Below, in pieces: positions 15,178-21,228 of a stretch of DNA of 21,333 nt (position 1 is its first letter; every line of letters starts with the position of its first letter). Origin of the DNA: CSP1-5 sp964348275 (lineage in GTDB: Bacteria; Methylomirabilota; Methylomirabilia; Methylomirabilales; CSP1-5); contig CAYGBT010000045.1 in assembly GCA_964348275.1 (NCBI GenBank), positions 1 to 21,333 of the forward strand. The letters are read 5' to 3'. Under the pieces are notes generated by a model. That model ran no database searches, was not told the origin of the DNA, and worked only from the letters and a program-made list of their open reading frames with translations. Made by a program: the position numbers and the translations under genes.

Positions 15178-15304
15178 GGCTGCTCCTTTCTCTGCGAGAA
15201 AAGGGGTTAAAGAAGGAGTAAAGTCCTTCGTTTATCAACTCTCGCTTCGATCCCCTCGATCCGCGCCGGAACCGTTTGCCTGTGCCTACGGGACCTAACG
15301 TACC

Positions 15305-15388
15305 CCATCCCGCGCGTTTTCCGTCCAGCTCACGACGCCCCGCCTTGCCCTCCTGTAGATCTCTTTGTGGGAAAAGGTAATGACCCAT
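15305..15388 (-). repeat. Dispersed tail module, copy after the 15445 gene
   Basis: The minus strand reads LQEGKAGRRELDGKRAG in one frame; the 5' half (RKGLVS) has been replaced by GHYLFPQRD. The stop is lost. It is very similar in its last 45 bp to the copy at 17205-17300. Confidence 0.5.
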
Positions 15389-15444
15389 AGCCTGTCCTCA
15401 CTCGGGAATCGGCTTTTCAATTAACCTGGTTAGCGAAAAGTACA

Positions 15445-15975
15445 TTATAGGCGCCCCAAAGCCAAATGTGTAATCATCACGCCATAAACGTGACCGTCCG
15501 TGACAGCGACGACGCCAGCCATGGTTATCAGCACTCCGAGCCAGTTAGCAAACATTGAAACCGTCAGGGCCGTGGTGTCCTGAGCGGCATTCTTAATTTG
15601 GCGGAAATTTAATAATTGTCGAAAAAAAAAGAGCAGGAAAATAGAGAGGCATAGAATCATGCCTGGGAAAAGAAAACTTTCGTTTTCCCATGATTTCTTG
15701 ATGAGTTGTGCTAAAACAATGAAGGGAAGTCCGAGTAAAAATAAATCATAGAATAAAAAGGATCTTTTGTATGGTAGTGTGATGTCACCATGATACTGGC
15801 CTAGCATGATGTATAAATCCCAGAAAATCAGAAGCGCTGTTAACTGGATGAAGAATCTATGATTGGATAAACTAATTAGTCTTATTAAGGAGGCGGACGT
15901 TTCTATAAGTAAGACACCAAGAATTACAGCTTGCGCCAATGCTAGTAACTGACGACTTCGCGTTTCTGTATCCAT
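15445..15975 (-). CDS. Multi-span membrane protein, unknown
   Basis: 176 residues with about five hydrophobic helices (near 10-30, 40-58, 72-92, 102-118 and 142-165), short loops and a basic stretch (RQLLNFRQIKN). No family recognised. The gene is clearly AT-richer than its surroundings (many AAA/TTT/ATT codons), a sign of horizontal transfer. There is no strong SD before the ATG. It is preceded by the complete leader A: promoter, Met-Lys-Pro-Gly micro-ORF and a strong terminator-like hairpin, so transcription into the gene probably depends on readthrough. Confidence 0.75.
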   Translation of the reverse strand: MDTETRSRQLLALAQAVILGVLLIETSASLIRLISLSNHRFFIQLTALLIFWDLYIMLGQYHGDITLPYKRSFLFYDLFLLGLPFIVLAQLIKKSWENESFLFPGMILCLSIFLLFFFRQLLNFRQIKNAAQDTTALTVSMFANWLGVLITMAGVVAVTDGHVYGVMITHLALGRL

Positions 15976-16043
15976 CTATGTCATTCCCGTTGCCCACGGG
16001 ACAGAGTGGTCCAGTCTCCGGCGACGTCTCTTGGAGAGAAGAA

Positions 16044-16081
16044 AACGCCTTCGCGGGTCGTGCTTCGCCCGAGAAGGCGTT
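16044..16081 (-). terminator. Attenuator-type terminator, leader A
   Basis: Minus strand AACGCCTTC pairs perfectly with GAAGGCGTT (9 bp), continued inside by CGGG/CCCG, then TTCTTCTC. It lies 68 nt upstream of the membrane-protein ATG and downstream of the micro-ORF, so it would stop transcription before the gene unless disrupted. Confidence 0.65.
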
Positions 16082-16133
16082 GGAATTTTCTGCTGCGTCA
16101 ACGGTCTTGACGGAGGTGGGATAGTTGCTCTGG

Positions 16134-16148
16134 TCACCCCGGTTTCAT
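16134..16148 (-). promoter_or_regulatory. Leader micro-ORF, copy A (Met-Lys-Pro-Gly-stop)
   Basis: ATG AAA CCG GGG TGA with AGAGGGGGG 5 nt upstream. After the stop comes CCACCTCCGTCAAGACCG, where CGTCAA and TTGACG can form a 6-bp stem. The terminator hairpin starts about 52 nt after the stop. Confidence 0.55.
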
Positions 16149-16172
16149 TGGTACCCCCCTCTTGTGGCTCTA

Positions 16173-16201
16173 AGTATCGCCAAGTGGGAAAGGGGTGTCA
16201 A
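16173..16201 (-). promoter_or_regulatory. Promoter of leader A
   Basis: TTGACA (16196-16201), exactly 17 bp, GATACT (16173-16178) on the minus strand. It has the same hexamers and spacing as the promoter of leader D, and CCCC directly after the -35 in both. Confidence 0.7.
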
Positions 16202-16225
16202 GCGTCAGGACCGTGGAAGAGGGGT

Positions 16226-16285
16226 GGGGGACCAGCTCGCCCGCCCCGCCTTGCCCTCGTCGAGCACCGCTTCGTTGCAACAGAA
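16226..16285 (-). repeat. Dispersed tail module, copy upstream of leader A
   Basis: The minus strand reads NEAVLDEGKAGR, matching SNEEVLDEGKAGRR of sister copies, then shifts frame at GCGAGCTGG (the RREL region lacks one codon part). No start or stop is kept. Confidence 0.45.
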
Positions 16286-16313
16286 AAAGTAGCCTGCCCC
16301 CCCTTTCTGTTCC

Positions 16314-16342
16314 TTGACACCGGAGGGGATGGCCTGTAGAGT
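16314..16342 (+). promoter_or_regulatory. Promoter of a short transcript or slyD leader
   Basis: Plus strand TTGACA (16314-16319), 17-bp spacer, TAGAGT (16337-16342). It points toward the hairpin at 16404-16439 and the FKBP gene. Confidence 0.6.
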
Positions 16343-16348
16343 GCCAGC

Positions 16349-16439
16349 GGACGGGCACCAGTCTGGGCCGATGGCTTCTCGGGACTTGTGATTGCTTCTA
16401 CAGCCCTCAAAGGCTTCGCGAGCCCTTGAGGGTTTTTTT
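16349..16439 (+). ncRNA. Candidate small RNA or attenuated leader
   Basis: The stretch runs from the predicted start of the 16314-16342 promoter to a textbook terminator, giving a transcript of about 90 nt. It contains a six-codon ORF (ATG at 16371, MASRDL-stop) with a weak SD. With no gene between promoter and terminator it is either a small RNA or a leader controlling the FKBP gene by attenuation, as in the minus-strand leaders. Confidence 0.45.
16404..16439 (+). terminator. Strong intrinsic terminator
   Basis: CCCTCAA (16404-16410) pairs with TTGAGGG (16426-16432), with GGCT/AGCC inside and a TCGCG loop, followed directly by seven T. Confidence 0.85.
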
Positions 16440-16677
16440 CAGGGATCTCTCGACGAGGACGAGCTTCGGTCGTTGTTCGAGGAGGCGAGGACTGTGGAAT
16501 CGGTAAAGATCATCGGCCCGAGTGGATTCGCGAGAGATGATCTCGTCTGCAGAGGAGGGGAAGACAAGTCCGGTGAAGCTGGACGGGATCAAGCCCTGCG
16601 TCGATTTTGGGGCCATCCTTTGTGCTCTGGTTCCACCGATGTCCATGCAGGCCGAGTCTGAGAAGGGAGAAAAAGGG
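16440..16677 (+). other. Stretch between terminator and FKBP gene
   Basis: One plus-strand frame is open here (LDEDELRSLFEEARTVES and on) and has protein-like composition, but its only upstream ATG lies inside the terminator hairpin and no SD is seen. I cannot name it; it may be the remains of a gene or the unusually long leader of the FKBP gene. Confidence 0.25.
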
Positions 16678-17124
16678 ATGATAGTTTCTCCAGGTACGAA
16701 AGTCTCAGTTGAGTATACCCTCAGGCGGGAAGACAACGCTGTGATAGATGCCAATGTCGGTTCTGAGCCATTGACCTATGTCCACGGATTTCAGCAAATT
16801 ATCCCAGGGCTGGAAAAGGCGTTAGAGGGAATGAAGATTGGTGAGAGGAAGCAGATCACGGTCATACCAGAGGAAGGCTATGGTGTGATCAGCCAGGAGG
16901 CCTTTATTGAAGTGAAGAAGGAGCAGGTACCGATAGATGCGCTGAATGCATTGCGCGTCGATGCATATGTCCGGGGCCGGGATGAAGGCGGCAACGTTTT
17001 TCACGCCCGGGTGGCAGAGATCAAGGACCAAACCGTTCTCCTGGACTTCAACCATCCTCTAGCTGGCGAGACGCTCTTCTTCGAGGTCAAAGTACTGGAC
17101 ATCCAAGAGGCCCCAACCGACTGA
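16678..17124 (+). CDS. slyD: SlyD-type FKBP peptidyl-prolyl isomerase
   Basis: 148 residues from ATG 16678. This start is chosen because AGGGAG lies 8 nt upstream and the family begins with this VSVEYTL strand; longer upstream frames add unrelated sequence. The FKBP core is split by an insert-in-flap domain: EPLTYVHGFQQIIPGLEKAL..MKIGE, then EEGYGVISQEAFIEV (flap insert, about 70-120), then VLLDFNHPLAGETLFFEVKVLDI. These proteins catalyse prolyl cis-trans isomerisation and act as folding chaperones in the cytoplasm. The His-rich metal-binding tail of E. coli SlyD is absent. Expression may depend on readthrough of the terminator upstream. Confidence 0.88.
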   Translation: MIVSPGTKVSVEYTLRREDNAVIDANVGSEPLTYVHGFQQIIPGLEKALEGMKIGERKQITVIPEEGYGVISQEAFIEVKKEQVPIDALNALRVDAYVRGRDEGGNVFHARVAEIKDQTVLLDFNHPLAGETLFFEVKVLDIQEAPTD

Positions 17125-17204
17125 TGGCGTAGGCATGTGCGCCGGTCCACCCTCTCAATCAGGCTGAGCTTCATCCCAGCTGCCTCCTCAGGTTGCAGGG
17201 TGGC

Positions 17205-17300
17205 TTACCTCGCGCGTCTTCCGTCGAGCTCCCGCCGCCCCGCGTTGCCCTCCTCTAGCCCTTCCTCGTGGGACACGAGCCCTTTCCGCACGAGCATGCG
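17205..17300 (-). repeat. Dispersed tail module, well-preserved copy
   Basis: The minus strand reads RMLVRKGLVSHEEGLEEG then AGRRELDGRRAR and TAA at 17205-17207. The frame is open further upstream (ARERVAAAARR), overlapping the start of the REC-PilZ gene on the other strand. ATG 17297 is the only Met. It lies between slyD and the REC-PilZ gene. Confidence 0.55.
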
Positions 17301-17371
17301 CCGTCGAGCTGCTGCGGCGACTCTCTCTCTGGCACATGCCTTGCACAAACGATCGCTTGCAGGGGGCAAAG

Positions 17372-18469
17372 ATGTCCAAAAGCCGCATTTTAGTCATTGA
17401 CCCCGATCCCCAGTCTTGCAAGCTGGTGACGTCCATATTAAGGGTCGCGGACTTCGACGTCCTTACGGCAGTTGATGGCCAATCCGGTATTCGAGCCGCC
17501 GAGGCCGCCATGCCCGCCGTTATCATCTTGGAAATGGTCCTGTCGGATGAAGATGGTATCAGCGTCTGTAAGCGACTCAGAAAAAACCCTGTCCTGAAGG
17601 GTGTTCCCGTGATCGGCATGACCGCCTCAGCGGACTTAACATACCAAGAGAAAGCCTTCCGCGCCGGCGCAGCGTCCTTTCTCACAAAGCCCATTAGGCC
17701 GGCGAGTCTGCTCCAGTTGGTGCATTTGGCCGAGGAGGCGGCCGAGCGGTTGGCGGCTCGGGCTGATGCGCCGCCGGTCGCAAGATCTCCCGAGGGCGAC
17801 ACCGACGAACCCGGCGTGCGACGCGATCCCCGCTTCGCAGCTGCGATGCCCGTCACGTGCCTCATTGGCCCTGAGACGAAGAGCCCCCGCGAAATCGTGG
17901 GCGAAACCGGGAATCTCTCGCTCGGCGGTGTCCAGGTATGGTTGCCCGAACGGATACCGCCCGGGACGGTCCTTTCCCTCCAGCTGGAGCTTCCCACCGG
18001 GACAATCACTGTTGGCGGAAAAGTGATCTGGCAAGATGAGCAGGCATTTGGTCACAGGGTACACGGCCACGGCATTGAGCTCCTCCGGTTTAAGGATGAC
18101 TCGAACATGGCGAAGTATCAAGTCTACCTGAACGAAATTGCTGCTGGCGGTGCTTCGGAGGGATTAGAATTTCTCGACGTAGCAGAGGAGACGCGGCAGC
18201 AAATCATTGAGGTCATTGAGTCGATCATGCAAGAGCCGGAGGCCATGCCGGCCTACGACGAGTCGATCCGTCGGTCTTACACCTGCGACAAGTGCGGTGA
18301 ATTCTTCGCTCTGGCCGATTCAGAGGTGTACCCTGTTCTTGAAAACGTCCGCAACCGGCCGGTCCAGACGGGCGACCAATTCTATTATGACCACGGCACC
18401 TGTCCCGGGACGATGGTGTCCGCCGTTGAAGGACCATTCCTTCCCTGGAGCGGCAAGGACAAACCCTAA
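17372..18469 (+). CDS. REC-PilZ response regulator with zinc-finger tail
   Basis: 365 residues from ATG 17372 (AGGGGG upstream; ATG 17336 lacks an SD). Residues 4-120 are a receiver domain: acidic pair DPD (10-12), Thr84 and Lys106 are present, but the phospho-acceptor position reads ILEMVLSDEDG, Glu54 instead of Asp, so it probably cannot be phosphorylated and may mimic the active state. A PilZ domain follows, with RRDPR (150-154) and NLSLGG (181-186), the c-di-GMP-binding motifs. The C-terminus (about 308-357) has CDKC and a DHGTC, a probable zinc site. Likely a cytoplasmic c-di-GMP effector. Neighbour of a second PilZ protein. Confidence 0.88.
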   Translation: MSKSRILVIDPDPQSCKLVTSILRVADFDVLTAVDGQSGIRAAEAAMPAVIILEMVLSDEDGISVCKRLRKNPVLKGVPVIGMTASADLTYQEKAFRAGAASFLTKPIRPASLLQLVHLAEEAAERLAARADAPPVARSPEGDTDEPGVRRDPRFAAAMPVTCLIGPETKSPREIVGETGNLSLGGVQVWLPERIPPGTVLSLQLELPTGTITVGGKVIWQDEQAFGHRVHGHGIELLRFKDDSNMAKYQVYLNEIAAGGASEGLEFLDVAEETRQQIIEVIESIMQEPEAMPAYDESIRRSYTCDKCGEFFALADSEVYPVLENVRNRPVQTGDQFYYDHGTCPGTMVSAVEGPFLPWSGKDKP

Positions 18470-18475
18470 TTCCCT

Positions 18476-18545
18476 TCTCCCGCCGCCCCGGGTTGCCCTC
18501 CTCTAGCCCCTCCTCGTAAGATACGAACGCCTTCCGCACGAGCAC
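18476..18545 (-). repeat. Dispersed tail module, copy after the PilZ gene
   Basis: The minus strand reads VLVRKAFVSYEEGLEEGNPGRRE, then diverges. It begins 8 bp after the PilZ stop codon and lies in the convergent gap with the REC-PilZ gene. Confidence 0.55.
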
Positions 18546-18552
18546 CGGCCTC

Positions 18553-18909
18553 TTACATCTCCCCTCTCAGCAGGTCGATGTATTCGTCCATCAGGTGACG
18601 GGAGTCGTCTGAGACGTCGAGAAACTCCAGTCCCGTGCGATAGAAATGGTCATGCTCCCCGGTGGGCCGGACCTCATAGCGATAGACCAACGATCGGACC
18701 ACCCGGCACTTCAGGCCTACCTCTTGATTGCCGAGGAAGACAGTCATGAACAGAAGGGTTCCTGCCCGGAAGAGGTGCGAGTGTTCGATCAAAGCCCCAC
18801 CCTGGCTGATATCCAGGAGGGAGGCCCTGTGGTTGGGGGCGATGCGCCCCTCAGGCCCGTCTACCGGCCATCGGAAATGGCGCCGGTTGTCTCGCTTCGC
18901 TTGTTCCAC
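18553..18909 (-). CDS. PilZ domain protein
   Basis: 118 residues from GTG 18909, chosen because GGAG lies 8 nt upstream and the PilZ motif starts directly after; the longer frame to 19116 overlaps the LAGLIDADG gene and adds low-complexity sequence. It has the RDNRRHFR motif at the N-terminus and DISQGG about 25 residues later (D/NxSxxG), the two c-di-GMP contacts. The end (RTGLEFLDVSDDSRHLMDEYI) resembles the end of the PilZ domain in the neighbouring REC-PilZ protein (EGLEFLDVAEETRQQIIEVI), so the two probably share ancestry. It is a stand-alone c-di-GMP receptor; partner unknown. Confidence 0.85.
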   Translation of the reverse strand: MEQAKRDNRRHFRWPVDGPEGRIAPNHRASLLDISQGGALIEHSHLFRAGTLLFMTVFLGNQEVGLKCRVVRSLVYRYEVRPTGEHDHFYRTGLEFLDVSDDSRHLMDEYIDLLRGEM

Positions 18910-18949
18910 TAGCGTGGCTCCACCTCTTCTTGGTGTTAATGGCCGAATC

Positions 18950-19645
18950 TTAACTCCCGGACGGGAGCAGAAGCTGGCCGCGGGCTTCGGGCGATATGGA
19001 GGTTCGCCGCTTGCGCCAGCTAGCGTTCTTGCAATTAAGGCCACAAAAGCGCCTTCGCGGGTCTCCTCGCTCGAAGGGGGTCCCGCAATATTCGCACCGT
19101 ATAATCTCCTCTGCACGCCGCTTCATAAGCCACGCCCGTCGGGCGTCCTCGCGTACAGTTGCTGCGGATTTGCGTGTATCCCCGTTGGCTTCTAAGATAG
19201 AGATTACTAGCTCAAAATCCTTTTGAGTATATTTCCGCCTTGGATTGGGGTCCTTACGACTGAAACCACTTATCCTTCTATGACAGAATTCGAGCAAATC
19301 TTCTGACTGAACAAGTTTTCCGATCAAATGGGGCTTCAAGGTCGTCAAAAGCCTGATCGCATTCTCTAGGGATTCTATACTTATTAGCCACGTTTTTCTT
19401 GGCGACCCCTTAAATCCCCCATAGCCTTTTTCACGGAACGAGTAGTCGATACCTAGGGCGTCAATTACTTGCCTTGCCATCGAAATGATATGCACATTGG
19501 AATTGGTCAAGCCAACCCTCGGACTGTATTGTGGTTTTCCGCTTTTCTTCAATACAGTTCTCCGGATAGAGATATGGCCTTGTCCATCCCAGATTCCAGC
19601 CAGCCATGCGAGACGGTCCGTTTGTATTACATGCTGATTAGCCAT
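18950..19645 (-). CDS. Free-standing LAGLIDADG-like protein with zinc finger
   Basis: 231 residues. Residues 12-26 read LAWLAGIWDGQGHIS, the LAGLIDADG helix in its LAGxWDGEG form, but Gln22 stands where the metal-binding Asp/Glu belongs. The middle part (VGLTNSNVHIISMARQVID, TWLISIESLENAIRLL, KPHLIGKLVQSEDLLEF) matches the family's beta-saddle. The C-terminus (about 187-215) has CEYCG and RFCGLNCKNA, a zinc finger. The family are homing endonucleases; loss of the acid suggests DNA binding without cutting. No intron or intein is seen. No strong SD. It is preceded by leader D. Confidence 0.8.
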   Translation of the reverse strand: MANQHVIQTDRLAWLAGIWDGQGHISIRRTVLKKSGKPQYSPRVGLTNSNVHIISMARQVIDALGIDYSFREKGYGGFKGSPRKTWLISIESLENAIRLLTTLKPHLIGKLVQSEDLLEFCHRRISGFSRKDPNPRRKYTQKDFELVISILEANGDTRKSAATVREDARRAWLMKRRAEEIIRCEYCGTPFERGDPRRRFCGLNCKNASWRKRRTSISPEARGQLLLPSGS

Positions 19646-19682
19646 TGTCCAACTGGTGCTCAGATGCCAATAGCCAACAGAA

Positions 19683-19713
19683 AAGCCCCCGCAGCATAGG
19701 TCCGCGAGGGCTT
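19683..19713 (-). terminator. Attenuator-type terminator, leader D
   Basis: Minus strand AAGCCC(T)CGC pairs with GCG(G)GGGCTT around an 11-nt loop, followed by TTCTGTT (the U run starts in the stem as CTTTT). It lies 37 nt before the LAGLIDADG-like gene. Confidence 0.6.
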
Positions 19714-19738
19714 GCCTTCGTCGGCTTTTGATTGGCTT

Positions 19739-19753
19739 TCACCCCGGTTCCAT
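19739..19753 (-). promoter_or_regulatory. Leader micro-ORF, copy D (Met-Glu-Pro-Gly-stop)
   Basis: ATG GAA CCG GGG TGA with AGAGGAG ending exactly 8 nt upstream, an ideal ribosome binding site. GACGAAGGCAAGCCC follows at the place of the shared block and merges with the terminator's 5' arm. The terminator starts 25 nt after the stop, closer than in A and B. Confidence 0.55.
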
Positions 19754-19777
19754 AGGTGCATCTCCTCTTAATTTTTG

Positions 19778-19806
19778 AGTATCCCCGATTGGGATTGGGG
19801 TGTCAA
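19778..19806 (-). promoter_or_regulatory. Promoter of leader D
   Basis: TTGACA (19801-19806), 17 bp, GATACT (19778-19783) on the minus strand. Transcription should begin near 19771, giving a very short 5' leader before the micro-ORF's SD. Confidence 0.7.
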
Positions 19807-19835
19807 GATAGAATATCCCCCGAGGGTTGGTTAGC

Positions 19836-19905
19836 TTATCTCGCCCGTTTTTCTTCTAGCTCCCGCCACACTGCCTTGACCTCTCCAGCCCCTCCTCGTT
19901 GGACA
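19836..19905 (-). repeat. Dispersed tail module, copy after the 19908 gene
   Basis: The minus strand reads VSNEEGLE, then after a one-base frame change EVKAVWRELEEKRAR and TAA at 19836-19838. It begins 3 bp after the stop of the 19908-20093 gene. Confidence 0.55.
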
Positions 19906-19907
19906 CG

Positions 19908-20093
19908 TCAGAAGATGCCGGGAAGATCCAAAAGACTAACGCCTACCACAATAGCGCCACACCACTTCAAAACCGTCGCGTGCTGTGGATTCCGTGAAAA
20001 CCCTTTCTTCAAGTTCTTCGAGAACCACTCCGGCTTGAAACCCAGAGTCAAAACGAGAATTCCGACGGCGGAGTTAACGATGGGCCAGAACAT
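19908..20093 (-). CDS. Small two-helix membrane protein
   Basis: 61 residues. Helix one (about 4-18, PIVNSAVGILVLTLGF), a basic amphipathic middle (SKNLKKGFSRNPQH) and helix two (about 42-58). GAGGGGA directly precedes the ATG. No family recognised. It follows the pentapeptide gene on the same strand by 30 bp, so they are probably co-transcribed. Confidence 0.6.
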   Translation of the reverse strand: MFWPIVNSAVGILVLTLGFKPEWFSKNLKKGFSRNPQHATVLKWCGAIVVGVSLLDLPGIF

Positions 20094-20123
20094 TCCCCTC
20101 TTCCGTCCTTACCTTATCATCCA

Positions 20124-20861
20124 TCACGGTTTGGCGCCGGAATGTTTCTTTTCGAGTTCCGTCAATTTCTCTCTGAGCTTCTCGTTGTGGTCGGGAGGGA
20201 GGCCCAGCTCCTTGAGAAAGTCATCGCTGTAGAACGCCAGGTCCCAGTTCTTGGCGGCCTTGACTTGAGAAGCGCTGAGGCCCTCGGCCCTGCGCAGGTC
20301 GCCCTCCCGGAGGTTGGCGTCGGTGAGGCGCGTCCCCTGGAGGTTGGCCCCGAATAGGTCGGCCTTCCGGAGTTGGGCGTTGAACAGGTTGGTCCCTTCG
20401 AGCTGGGCTCCGCGGAGGTCGGCTTTCTGGAGGTTGGCTTCGCCTAGGTCGGCTCCCTGGAGCTGGGCCCCGCCGAGGTAGGCCCCCTGGAGGTTGGCTC
20501 TGTACATGTCGGCCTTCTGGAGTTTGGCCCAGCTCAGGTCGGCCTTGTCCAGCTTGGCCTCGCCCAGGTCGGCCTCCTGGAACTTGGCAAACCTCAGGTC
20601 GGCCTCCTGGAACTGGGCCCCGCTCAGGTGGGTCTTCTGGAGGTTTGCCCCGCGCAGATCGGCTCTCTGGAGGTTGACCCGGAAGAGTCCCTCCGTGTCC
20701 GCGTGGGCAAGCATAGCCCACTGTAGGTTGGTGTGCGTGAGGCTGGCCCTTTTCCCTTCCTTCCCCTTTGATTGCACCCACTTTCGATGCGCCTCGAGAA
20801 TATTTTCCAACTCCTTAGGATACACCTCTCGAAGCTGATGCTCTTCGTTTGGTGCGTTCAT
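20124..20861 (-). CDS. Pentapeptide-repeat protein
   Basis: 245 residues from ATG 20861 (AAGGTGG upstream; GTG 20870 has no SD). Residues about 40-190 are about 28 consecutive A(D/N)LxX units such as ADLRGANLQ and ADLGEAKLD, which fold into a right-handed square beta-helix. Short helical caps lie at each end, the last being ELGLPPDHNEKLREKLTELEKKH. No membrane segment. Some pentapeptide proteins mimic DNA and protect gyrase; many have no known role, and nothing here decides. The DNA repeat is regular at 15 bp (AGGTCGGCC..CTGG), so slippage can change its length. Confidence 0.9.
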   Translation of the reverse strand: MNAPNEEHQLREVYPKELENILEAHRKWVQSKGKEGKRASLTHTNLQWAMLAHADTEGLFRVNLQRADLRGANLQKTHLSGAQFQEADLRFAKFQEADLGEAKLDKADLSWAKLQKADMYRANLQGAYLGGAQLQGADLGEANLQKADLRGAQLEGTNLFNAQLRKADLFGANLQGTRLTDANLREGDLRRAEGLSASQVKAAKNWDLAFYSDDFLKELGLPPDHNEKLREKLTELEKKHSGAKP

Positions 20862-20925
20862 CTCAGCCACCTTCGGTACAGCCGCGCTTGGCCTCGCTTA
20901 TGAATCAGTCCCATGCAGCAGTTCA

Positions 20926-20960
20926 CGTCGCGTGTTTTGCTTCCAGTTCCTGCCGCCCCC
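20926..20960 (-). repeat. Dispersed tail module, short remnant
   Basis: The minus strand reads GRQELEAKHAT, the RREL.AKRA part only. It lies 9 bp after the stop of the holin-like gene. This is the weakest copy and could be chance. Confidence 0.3.
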
Positions 20961-20968
20961 TCAAGAAG

Positions 20969-21226
20969 TTAACCTATTCTTTCCTTTCTCACGATGGCAT
21001 TGTAAACAAGGGCGATTATTGCTCCACCGATTGCGCCGTCAATGAATCCCCATGTTGCGCCGATTACTCCACCGATGAAGGTGGGAGCAAACCCAATGTA
21101 AAGGGATGACATAACGTCAACGAAGCGTGTTCCCCAGCCGAACATCGACGCCCAGCCTGTAAACAAGATGAGGATTGACCAGGATACGCCCAGTCCAACC
21201 GCTAAGCCTTTTACGTCAAGGTCCAT
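20969..21226 (-). CDS. Holin-like small membrane protein
   Basis: 85 residues with two or three hydrophobic helices. Key features are MDLDVKGLAVGLGVSWS, the SSLYIGFAPTFIGGVIGATWGFIDG stretch and a basic end RKERIG. This pattern (GWGT..SLYPGY..T..G..IGA.WGF.DG) is usual in small proteins annotated as bacteriophage holin, though most are probably ordinary membrane proteins without a known role. GGTGG precedes the ATG, and the upstream partial ORF ends 2 bp before it, so translation is likely coupled. Confidence 0.75.
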   Translation of the reverse strand: MDLDVKGLAVGLGVSWSILILFTGWASMFGWGTRFVDVMSSLYIGFAPTFIGGVIGATWGFIDGAIGGAIIALVYNAIVRKERIG

Positions 21227-21228
21227 GT

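Noticed and set aside
16392..16661. Plus-strand ORF before slyD as a gene
   Set aside because: Its start codon lies inside a terminator stem and no SD exists; kept only as an unexplained stretch.
17188..18009. Long minus-strand ORF across the REC-PilZ gene
   Set aside because: Shadow of a high-GC gene; low-complexity Ser/Arg/Ala product with no motif.
18910..19116. N-terminal extension of the PilZ gene
   Set aside because: It overlaps the end of the LAGLIDADG-like gene and lacks domain-like sequence; the GTG at 18909 has a well-placed SD.
20221..20781. Pro/Gly/Arg-rich collagen-like minus-strand ORF
   Set aside because: It is the off-frame reading of the 15-bp pentapeptide repeat.
20142..20838. 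Pentapeptide repeat DNA as a tandem-repeat array of its own
   Set aside because: Periodicity is explained by the coding repeat of the pentapeptide protein.
15305..20960. Tail modules as integron attC sites
   Set aside because: One copy ends near GTTAGGT, which fits an attC core, but the others lack paired core sites, do not form long imperfect hairpins, and the protein reading is conserved. The recombinase is not recognisably IntI.
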